From assembly GCA_030639705.1 (NCBI GenBank), contig DAOWKX010000181.1, forward strand, positions 1-9,965: a DNA stretch of 9,965 nucleotides, given 5' to 3'. Below, piece by piece: positions 1 through 5,656 of this stretch. The position numbers and the translations under genes were made by a program. The stretch's first letter is position 1; each line of letters starts with the position of its first letter. The DNA is from Candidatus Aminicenantota bacterium (lineage in GTDB: Bacteria > Acidobacteriota > Aminicenantia > UBA2199). The notes beneath the pieces are model-generated. The model had not been told where the DNA came from and searched no databases. It saw only the letters and a program-made list of their open reading frames with translations.

Positions 1-728
1 ACTTCGTGGAGTTTTTTATTATAGGGCTTCATGTTGGCTTTGAGTGCTTCCAGAGACATTGAAGCGGCAATTTCAGCCTGTTTCAGCCAGCGGTTGGCAT
101 CATAAAGCAATATGGCACTCATGGCGGTTAACAGATTGGATCCGTTTATGGCTGCCAGTCCGTCTCTGGCTTTCAGTCCCGGAAAAGGAATACCCGCTTT
201 GTCCAGGGCCTCTTTTCCGGGTAGTAGTTTTCCATTGTAGTATGCCTCGCCTTCACCCATCAGCAGTAAGGCAATCTGGGACATCGGGGCCAGATCACCG
301 GAAGCCCCGACCGAACCTTTTTGACAGACATAGGGAGTCACACCTTTGTTCAACATGTCTGCCAGTGTTTGGGCAATTTCCAGCCGGCACCCTGATTTTC
401 CCCTGGACAGAACATTAATCCGGCTGGCCATGGCGCCACGGACATATTCGATTGGTGCCGGATCTCCGATACCCGCTGCGTGGTTATAAATCAGGTATTT
501 CTGGAAATCATCGACCTGATCATCTGTGAGTACAACCTCTGAAAATTCACCGATTCCGGTGTTGACCCCGTACATGATTTCACGGGCTTCGATTTTTTTT
601 TCCAGCATTGCCCGGCATTTTTTTATTCTTTCAATGGCATCCGGGTGAAGCTCTACTTTTTCATTGTGGCGTGCAATCCGGACCAGTTTTTCAATGGTCA
701 GTCCTGAGCCGTTTAAAATGATTGCCAT
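1..728 (-). CDS. MIO-type aromatic amino acid ammonia-lyase/aminomutase, N-terminal part (runs off left edge)
   Basis: This is a member of the histidine/phenylalanine/tyrosine ammonia-lyase fold, which eliminates ammonia from an amino acid using a self-made MIO cofactor. The 242 codons in view are about half of the usual 500-odd. They show YGVNTGIG (Tyr53 in HAL numbering), the cofactor tripeptide Ala142-Ser143-Gly144 inside GSVGASGDLAP, and Asn195 in AINGSN. The specificity pair at 82-83 is Asn-His (YNHAAGIG), not the Ser-His of true HALs, the His-Leu of tyrosine lyases or the Phe-Leu of phenylalanine lyases. The substrate is therefore open, and a 2,3-aminomutase is also possible. Two ATGs lie in tandem. 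The one at 726-728 is preferred because AAGGAGGT ends 4 nt before it, while the ATG at 729-731 is too close. The gene has its own promoter. It is clearly distinct from the hutH gene 900 bp away and appears intact as far as seen. Confidence 0.93.
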   Translation of the reverse strand, partial: MAIILNGSGLTIEKLVRIARHNEKVELHPDAIERIKKCRAMLEKKIEAREIMYGVNTGIGEFSEVVLTDDQVDDFQKYLIYNHAAGIGDPAPIEYVRGAMASRINVLSRGKSGCRLEIAQTLADMLNKGVTPYVCQKGSVGASGDLAPMSQIALLLMGEGEAYYNGKLLPGKEALDKAGIPFPGLKARDGLAAINGSNLLTAMSAILLYDANRWLKQAEIAASMSLEALKANMKPYNKKLHE

Positions 729-732
729 CATT

Positions 733-740
733 ACCTCCTT
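733..740 (-). promoter_or_regulatory. Strong Shine-Dalgarno of the left-edge lyase
   Basis: The minus strand reads AAGGAGGT, a near-complete match to the 16S anti-SD. It sits 4 nt before the ATG at 726-728 but only 1 nt before the ATG at 729-731, which decides the start in favour of the second ATG. It predicts strong translation. Confidence 0.8.
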
Positions 741-781
741 TTAGGGAACTTATGTTTAGAATAGGATTTTGATTAAGCTCA

Positions 782-810
782 ATTATAAAGATTATATCCG
801 GGGTTGTCAA
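782..810 (-). promoter_or_regulatory. Perfect-consensus sigma70 promoter for the left-edge lyase
   Basis: On the minus strand TTGACA (805-810) is followed after exactly 17 bp by TATAAT (782-787), a full match to the consensus. Transcription would start near 775, giving a leader of about 45 nt before the lyase ATG. Its -35 lies 11 bp from the -35 of the divergent TerB promoter. A perfect consensus normally implies strong, largely activator-independent expression. Confidence 0.8.
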
Positions 811-821
811 TAATAATAATC

Positions 822-850
822 TTGAAAACAGGACTCATATTGTATAAAAT
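822..850 (+). promoter_or_regulatory. Sigma70-type promoter for the TerB-like gene
   Basis: TTGAAA (822-827), a 17-bp spacer and TAAAAT (845-850) give one mismatch from consensus in each hexamer. The start of transcription would be near 857, leaving about 26 nt of leader containing the ribosome binding site AGGGGGA at 872-878. It is arranged back to back with the lyase promoter. Confidence 0.65.
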
Positions 851-882
851 ATACTCTTATGACATTGTAGCAGGGGGAATAT

Positions 883-1350
883 ATGTTATCGGTACTAAAA
901 AAATATTTTGTTTCCAATAAAACAGACGGTCGATCACCTGAGGTTAAACTGAGGGATAAAATACTAGTGGCCACCAGTGTGTTGATGCTGGAGATTGCCA
1001 AAAGTGATGATAAGTTGGCGCCCGCAGAAATGAAAACCATTCGTCGCATTATCCAGACGGAACTTGAAATCCCCAAAGAAAATATTGAGGAGATACTCAG
1101 AATTGCCGAAAAGGATCGTGATGACAGTACTGATATTTATGAGTACACAAAACTGATCAATCAACACTTTTCCAGAGAAGAAAAGATACAGATGGTTGAG
1201 CGATTTTGGAGAATTATTTATGCGGATGGCATCTTTGATCAGTTTGAGGATTATATGGTTCATAAGCTGGCCGATCTGCTCCGCCTGTCCCACGATGAAC
1301 TCATTTCAGCCAAATTAAAGATGAAACCCGAAAACCACCGTGGCCGTTAA
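883..1350 (+). CDS. TerB-like (tellurite-resistance TerB / DjlA-type) helical domain protein
   Basis: This 155-residue soluble protein consists of a single all-helical TerB-like domain (about residues 22-145). Two acidic, similarly arranged segments are visible: AKSDDKLAPAEMKTI near 39-53 and YADGIFDQFEDYMVHKLADL near 113-132, followed by LRLSHDEL. This DG/D-x(5-7)-E-x-x-x-h-h-x-x-L pattern is typical of TerB and of the DjlA N-terminus, where acidic residues are thought to bind a divalent metal. No signal peptide or membrane segment is present. The ATG at 883 follows AGGGGGA with a 4-nt gap. The gene stands alone between its own promoter and the converging YHS gene, whose stop lies 15 bp beyond. 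The family's molecular role is poorly defined (envelope or stress-related in better known cases), so no specific function or tellurite resistance is claimed. Confidence 0.85.
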   Translation: MLSVLKKYFVSNKTDGRSPEVKLRDKILVATSVLMLEIAKSDDKLAPAEMKTIRRIIQTELEIPKENIEEILRIAEKDRDDSTDIYEYTKLINQHFSREEKIQMVERFWRIIYADGIFDQFEDYMVHKLADLLRLSHDELISAKLKMKPENHRGR

Positions 1351-1365
1351 GAATTGATAGTATTA

Positions 1366-1635
1366 TTATTTATGGAGTTTCTGGAATTTTTGTTTGCACT
1401 CTTCCGAGCAGAAGAAATAGGTTTCTTTTTTCCAGTTCAGTTTAAGGGCCTGGCTTTCCGGGATATAGGTTCCGCAAACCGGATCTTTTTTCATCTCTTC
1501 CAGCGGTTTGGGGGATCCGGATCTTTTTTTTCTTTTAAGAAAACCGAAGAGGTCCCCTTTCCAAAGAAGTCTGAATAAAAAGTAAACAACGGCTGCGATG
1601 ATTAAAAATCTTAAGATTCGAATTATAAAAATCAT
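1366..1635 (-). CDS. Small membrane-anchored YHS/TRASH-like cysteine protein
   Basis: The 89-residue protein has an N-terminal hydrophobic segment (about residues 2-24), a basic stretch (KRKKR, 34-38), then a C-terminal metal-site-like module: DPVCG with Cys54, and FFCSEEC with Cys76 and Cys80, ending in KQKF. This is the layout of YHS/TRASH-type treble-clef modules, which bind metal ions and often accompany metal-handling or redox proteins. The basic residues after the helix suggest the module is cytoplasmic. Its ATG overlaps the hutH stop in an ATGA arrangement, which indicates translational coupling as the last gene of the operon. No clear Shine-Dalgarno is seen. The stop at 1366 faces the TerB stop at 1350, and no hairpin terminator is visible between them. 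The function is not known; a metal chaperone or sensor is only inference. Confidence 0.8.
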   Translation of the reverse strand: MIFIIRILRFLIIAAVVYFLFRLLWKGDLFGFLKRKKRSGSPKPLEEMKKDPVCGTYIPESQALKLNWKKETYFFCSEECKQKFQKLHK

Positions 1636-3146
1636 TGCAGGTCTTTTACGATATTTAACAGGGAATCATTATCGATCATGTCAACGATTTCTTTGAAGTA
1701 CAGATCGAGCCGGGAATCCTTTTCCAGAAAAGGAACTTTCTGTCTCACCTGGGCCTTTATTTTTTCCAGAATTTTTGAGGTTCTCATCTCATAGAAGTCC
1801 AGTGCCTGAAGACCCACTATCAATTCGATGGCCAAAATGTATTTCACATTCTGGATGATTTCCCGGGCGGTACGTGCCCCGATGGTTCCCATGCTGACGT
1901 GATCTTCCTGATTGGCAGAGGTGGGAATGTTATCCACTGATGAAGGATGGGCTAGGGTTCGGTTTTCAGAGGTCAGGGAGGTAGCTGTAATGTGGGCAAT
2001 CATGAATCCGGAGTTGAGTCCGTCATTTTGGATGAGGAATGGAGGTAGGCCCATGTTGGAACAGGGATTCACCAGGCGATCGATTCGCCTCTCGGACATG
2101 TTGCCCAACTCGGTGATAACGATGGATAAGAAATCCATTACAAAGGCAACCGGTTCACCATGGAAATTGCCGCCGGATAAAATCATTTTTTTTTCCGGAA
2201 AAATCAGGGGATTTTCTGTGGCCGAATTAACCTCAATTTCCAGGGTTTTCCGTACATGGCTCAGGGTGTCTCTGATAGCGCCGTGAACCTGAGGAATACA
2301 GCGAATCGAATAGGCATCCTGTACTTTCTTTTCCCCCTGATGGGAAATCCATAGCGGTGAATTTTTTATCAATTTGAGTATATTTCTGCCGGTCTTTATC
2401 TGTCCTTCGTACGGCCTTGCATGTTGAATTTCATCATAAAAAGGAGATGGATCCCCCAGCTGGGCTTCAAAGGTAATGGCTCCGGCAATGTCGGCAATTT
2501 TGATCAATTTTTCAGCATCCAGCAGGTTAAAAATACCGATGGAAGTCATGACCTGGGTTCCGTTGATTAAAGCCAAACCTTCTTTTTCTCTGAGACGAAC
2601 AGGAGATAATCCGGCCGCTTTAAAAGCAGCAGATGATTTTATCTTCTTTCCCCTGAATTGAACCTCACCTCTTCCGATCAGGGTATAGGCCAGATGTGCC
2701 AGAGGAACCAGGTCACCCGAGGCCCCCACTGACCCTTTTGATGGAATAAATGGTAAAATGTTGTGGTTGAGCATGTCCAGAAGGGGCTGAATTAGTTTCA
2801 GGCGCACACCGCTGTTTCCCTTTGCCAGTACATTGGCCCTCAATAGTATAATCCCCCGAACAATATCATCGGGTAAGAATTCCCCGACACCGGCAGTATG
2901 GCTTTCTATTAAGTTTTTTTGCAATTCGATCAGGTCTTTATTATCGATTTTCTTGGCGGCCAGGGCTCCGAAACCGGTATTGATTCCATAATATGCTTTA
3001 TCGGATTTCATAAATTTTTCCACAACCTGTCTGGCGGCTCTGATCTTGGGCACTGCCTGAGTGGAGAGCTCGACTCTGGTTTTCTTTTTAGCAATCCTGT
3101 AAAATTCATCCAGGGTCAACTGATTTCCATCAATTTTTATTGACAT
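1632..3146 (-). CDS. hutH: Histidine ammonia-lyase
   Basis: HutH converts L-histidine to trans-urocanate and ammonia, the first step of histidine degradation in the cytoplasm. The 504 residues are full length for the family. Visible active-site residues, aligned to the Pseudomonas enzyme, are Tyr53 (YGINTGFG), Ser82-His83 (ESHTAGVG, the histidine-specific pair), the MIO tripeptide Ala142-Ser143-Gly144 (GSVGASGDL), Asn195 (LINGTQ), Gln276/Tyr279/Arg282 (QDAYSIRC), Phe328 (GGNFHGEP) and Glu414 (SANQEDHVS). The start at 3146 lies inside the end of the DUF2065 gene (10-bp overlap), with GTGAG as a weak ribosome binding site, and the stop overlaps the YHS start. No hutU, hutI or hutG is in the window, so the rest of the pathway must lie elsewhere or urocanate has another fate. 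Identification of the fold is certain; histidine specificity is very likely from the Ser-His pair. Confidence 0.95.
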   Translation of the reverse strand: MSIKIDGNQLTLDEFYRIAKKKTRVELSTQAVPKIRAARQVVEKFMKSDKAYYGINTGFGALAAKKIDNKDLIELQKNLIESHTAGVGEFLPDDIVRGIILLRANVLAKGNSGVRLKLIQPLLDMLNHNILPFIPSKGSVGASGDLVPLAHLAYTLIGRGEVQFRGKKIKSSAAFKAAGLSPVRLREKEGLALINGTQVMTSIGIFNLLDAEKLIKIADIAGAITFEAQLGDPSPFYDEIQHARPYEGQIKTGRNILKLIKNSPLWISHQGEKKVQDAYSIRCIPQVHGAIRDTLSHVRKTLEIEVNSATENPLIFPEKKMILSGGNFHGEPVAFVMDFLSIVITELGNMSERRIDRLVNPCSNMGLPPFLIQNDGLNSGFMIAHITATSLTSENRTLAHPSSVDNIPTSANQEDHVSMGTIGARTAREIIQNVKYILAIELIVGLQALDFYEMRTSKILEKIKAQVRQKVPFLEKDSRLDLYFKEIVDMIDNDSLLNIVKDLQ

Positions 3147-3340
3147 ATTTTTGATCTCACTATATAAATCATCACCAGACCTATTGACATGAAAATCAAT
3201 CCTAAAATTCTTAATATTTTTATATCCAGGTTTGAGATTTCCAGAAGTATTTTTTTCAATTTATTGGGAAATAGAAAATAGGGCATACCTTCTATAATCA
3301 TGATAGCACCCAGAATTAAGATTATCAGATGTATTTTCAT
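3137..3340 (-). CDS. DUF2065 (YjeT-like) small inner-membrane protein
   Basis: This 67-residue protein has two hydrophobic helices (about residues 3-19 and 43-61) separated by a basic, amphipathic loop. The motif EGMPYFLFP (17-25) at the end of the first helix and the pattern LRxLGLxFMSIGL in the second are characteristic of DUF2065/YjeT proteins, whose function is unknown. It lies 12 bp after the FAD oxidoreductase and overlaps the hutH start by 10 bp, so it is an internal gene of the operon. No Shine-Dalgarno is obvious before the ATG at 3340. It would be easily missed because of its size, but the length, motif and packing fit a real gene. Nothing in it points to a role in histidine use; it may simply ride in the transcript. 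Confidence 0.82.
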   Translation of the reverse strand: MKIHLIILILGAIMIIEGMPYFLFPNKLKKILLEISNLDIKILRILGLIFMSIGLVMIYIVRSKICQ

Positions 3341-3352
3341 GTAATATTTTGG

Positions 3353-4483
3353 TTATTTCATGAGTTCTGTACGGGAACAATCTCTATGGATTTTAAATTC
3401 ATCCCAATGAAAGGGGTATTGGTCATCGATGATTATATCAGAAATGAATTTACCGATGGCTGGTGAAAACATAAATCCATGTCCGGACATGCCCGCAGCA
3501 ATGTAGAATCCGTTTATATCGGTTTTATCAATGAAAGGACTGCCATCGGGAGTCATTGAATAGCTGCCTCCCCAGTGCCTGAGTACATTTGCCTTTTTCA
3601 GTTCCGGAATTAAGCGGACCGTTCGCTTGGACATCTCAATCAGGAATTTCCGGGATGCATTGACCTCGGTTCCGGGTTGATTCGGTACCGGGGTGTAACA
3701 GCCGATGACCTGTCCATTTACCAGTTGTTGAAAATAACATCCATCCGAACGATAGTCCACGATCATTGTGTTAAAAAGGTGTTCCTGTCTATCGGTAATA
3801 AAAGCCTCATGCTTTTCAGGGAAAATTGGGAGTTCCAATCCCGCCATTTTGCTGATTTCACCGGCCCAAGGTCCGGCCGCATTCAACACGATATCAGAAT
3901 ACAGTTTTTCTCCGGTTCCAAGAATAACGCCCATTACCTTATTTTTTTCGATCATAATATCCGAGACTTCAAGGAAGGTGAGAATAGAGGAGTTATTCTT
4001 TTTGATTTCCTGGATATATCCTTCAACCACTTTAAATGGATAGGCCTGTCCATCATCTGGTGAATACACTCCTCCCATAAGATTCTCTTGATTTAAACAG
4101 GGTACGATTTCCAAACACTCTGCCACCGATAAAAGCCGGATGTCGAGACCCAGAGATTTTTGCAAATGAGACACTTTAATAAATGAGTCCAGGTTATCCT
4201 GACTGTAGGCTAAAAAAAGATATCCTCCCTGATAGAAATCAACCGAAAAACCAAATATCTCTTCCATTTGTTGAAACTGGCTGACACTTTCCTTCATGAG
4301 TTTGATCGATGCTTCGGTGGAGAATTGCTGTCTGATCCCTCCGATACAGCGGGTAGTGGAACCGAAACCGGGAAAATTCTTTTCAATGACTCCAACTTTG
4401 AGTCCTTTTTGGGACAGCTGGTATGCTGAAGAAAGGCCAATGATACCGCCTCCCACAACAATGGCATCAAAACAGCGGTTCAT
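3353..4483 (-). CDS. FAD-dependent oxidoreductase of the DAO family (sarcosine oxidase beta / glycine oxidase-like)
   Basis: Members of this family oxidise secondary or primary amines and amino acids (sarcosine, glycine, D-amino acids) to imines using FAD. The 376 residues show the N-terminal dinucleotide-binding fold GGGIIG (11-16) ending in Glu34, the GSTTRCIGGIRQQF segment (41-54) typical of sarcosine oxidase beta subunits, NAAGPWA (201-207), TPDG (311-314) and the C-terminal FAD-binding SGHGFMFSPAIG (333-344). The position near TPDG where monomeric sarcosine oxidase has a flavin-linking Cys is Ser-Tyr-Ser here, so the flavin is probably non-covalent. The length matches a single-subunit enzyme. 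The gene begins 8 bp after the acyl-CoA dehydrogenase stop, with a weak AGGCAG before the ATG. The true substrate cannot be read from sequence; a role in amine or amino acid oxidation fits its lyase neighbour. Confidence 0.9.
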   Translation of the reverse strand: MNRCFDAIVVGGGIIGLSSAYQLSQKGLKVGVIEKNFPGFGSTTRCIGGIRQQFSTEASIKLMKESVSQFQQMEEIFGFSVDFYQGGYLFLAYSQDNLDSFIKVSHLQKSLGLDIRLLSVAECLEIVPCLNQENLMGGVYSPDDGQAYPFKVVEGYIQEIKKNNSSILTFLEVSDIMIEKNKVMGVILGTGEKLYSDIVLNAAGPWAGEISKMAGLELPIFPEKHEAFITDRQEHLFNTMIVDYRSDGCYFQQLVNGQVIGCYTPVPNQPGTEVNASRKFLIEMSKRTVRLIPELKKANVLRHWGGSYSMTPDGSPFIDKTDINGFYIAAGMSGHGFMFSPAIGKFISDIIIDDQYPFHWDEFKIHRDCSRTELMK

Positions 4484-4491
4484 TGTACTGC

Positions 4492-5640
4492 CTATTTTTT
4501 CATTGATCCTAATATTTCCAGTGATATGACATAACGCTGGATTTCATTTGTGCCTTCATATATCTGCAGGAGTTTTGCGTCTCGCATCATTTTTTCAACC
4601 GGATATTCTTTCATATAACCGTAGCCTCCGAATATTTGAACAGCTTCAATGGTTACTTTCATAGCCACGTCGGTGGCCACAATTTTTGCCATTGCAGATT
4701 CTTTCGATGCTTTTAAGTTGTTGTCTAACATCCAGGCGGAACGGTAGACCAGTAAGCGAGCCGAGTCGATTCCAGTAGCCATATCAGCAAGTTTGAAGGC
4801 ATTGTGCTGAAAATGAGCAATAGGCTTACCGAATTGAATCCGCTCCTGAGCATATTTCAATGCTTCTTCATAGGCGGCTCTGGCAACGCCAATTCCTCCG
4901 GCGCCAACTGCTGGTCTGGCATAGTCCAGGGTTTTGAGTGCGATGATGAATCCGAATCCTTCTCTTTTCAGGACATTTTTCGCGGGCACTTTCACGTCGT
5001 CTAAGTAAATTTCCGCAGTATTAGAAGCCCGATGCCCCATTTTGTTTTCATGTTTTCCCACACTTATTCCGGGCAGATCCATGGGAATGATAAAGGCTGT
5101 CAATCCCCTGGCACCCCGTGTTTTGTCTGTTGAAGCAAAAAATACACCCAGACTGGAAACGCCAGCATTGGTGATAAATGTCTTGGAACCATTCAAAATA
5201 TAGTTGTCTCCATCCTTAACAGCAGTGGTTTTAATGGCGGTATTGTCTGAGCCAGCTTCCCGTTCTGTCAGTGCGAAACAGGCAAATTTCATTTCTTTTG
5301 TTAAAGGCGTTAAAAATTCCTTTTTTTGTTCATCTGTTCCGTAAAGGGCAATGGGTGTAATAGCCAGAGTATTGGCCATAATCGATGTGTACATTCCTGC
5401 ACATCCCCAGGCCAATTCCTCACAGGTAATGGCGTTATCAAGATTAGAAAAACCGGTTCCACCATACTCAACCGGAATTCCGGAGGTGAGAAATCCAATT
5501 TCCGAGGCCTTCTTCATTACCTCTATAGGGAACTCATTTTTTTCATCATATTCTGCAGCAACAGGTCTTATTTCTTTGACTGCAAATTGATGGGTTAACT
5601 CTTTTAATTCTAACTGTTCTTCATTTAAAGAAAAATCCAT
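4492..5640 (-). CDS. Acyl-CoA dehydrogenase (short-chain/butyryl-CoA dehydrogenase type)
   Basis: This flavoenzyme makes the alpha-beta double bond in acyl-CoA, passing electrons to electron-transfer flavoprotein. At 382 residues it has the normal length of the short/medium-chain group. Visible signatures are ALTEREAGSDN (123-133) and TFITNAG (154-160) in the FAD- and substrate-binding beta domain, QERIQFGKPI (265-274), QIFGGYGY (335-342), and YEGTNEIQR (361-369), in which Glu362 is the expected catalytic base. No signal or membrane segment is present. Its Shine-Dalgarno TAGGAG (5651-5656) contains the stop codon of the upstream kinase, 10 nt before the ATG, so the two genes are likely translated in a coupled way. 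No etfAB genes are visible here. Chain-length or branched-chain preference (for example isovaleryl or glutaryl) cannot be settled by eye. Confidence 0.93.
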   Translation of the reverse strand: MDFSLNEEQLELKELTHQFAVKEIRPVAAEYDEKNEFPIEVMKKASEIGFLTSGIPVEYGGTGFSNLDNAITCEELAWGCAGMYTSIMANTLAITPIALYGTDEQKKEFLTPLTKEMKFACFALTEREAGSDNTAIKTTAVKDGDNYILNGSKTFITNAGVSSLGVFFASTDKTRGARGLTAFIIPMDLPGISVGKHENKMGHRASNTAEIYLDDVKVPAKNVLKREGFGFIIALKTLDYARPAVGAGGIGVARAAYEEALKYAQERIQFGKPIAHFQHNAFKLADMATGIDSARLLVYRSAWMLDNNLKASKESAMAKIVATDVAMKVTIEAVQIFGGYGYMKEYPVEKMMRDAKLLQIYEGTNEIQRYVISLEILGSMKK

Positions 5641-5650
5641 TTTCTGTTTT

Positions 5651-5656
5651 CTCCTA
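5651..5656 (-). promoter_or_regulatory. Shine-Dalgarno of the acyl-CoA dehydrogenase, overlapping the kinase stop codon
   Basis: TAGGAG on the minus strand includes the TAG stop of the kinase gene (5654-5656) and lies 10 nt before the ATG of the acyl-CoA dehydrogenase. This ties the regulatory gene to the metabolic genes in one transcript and suggests ribosome reuse. Confidence 0.7.

Noticed and set aside
44..418. Plus-strand reading frame of 124 codons opposite the left-edge lyase
   Set aside because: It is antisense to a reading frame with unmistakable MIO-lyase motifs, has no ribosome site and its product is Trp/His/Pro-rich with no recognisable domain.
964..1293. Minus-strand reading frame opposite the TerB-like gene
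   Set aside because: The plus frame carries TerB-like acidic motifs, a promoter and a good ribosome site; the minus frame has none of these.
883..1350. Tellurite-resistance or Ter stress system
   Set aside because: Only a lone TerB-like domain is present; no TerC, TerD, TerZ or other Ter partners occur in the window, and the kinase and AAA+ genes are over 4 kb away.
1335..1375. Shared terminator between the converging TerB and YHS genes
   Set aside because: Only a 3-bp pairing around CCACCGTGG is present, with no T-run on either strand.
1912..2286. Plus-strand reading frame opposite hutH
   Set aside because: It lies wholly antisense to conserved HutH active-site coding sequence and has no ribosome site, so it is a shadow frame.
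3677..4063. Plus-strand reading frames opposite the FAD oxidoreductase
   Set aside because: They are antisense to a complete DAO-family enzyme and show no domain or start signals.
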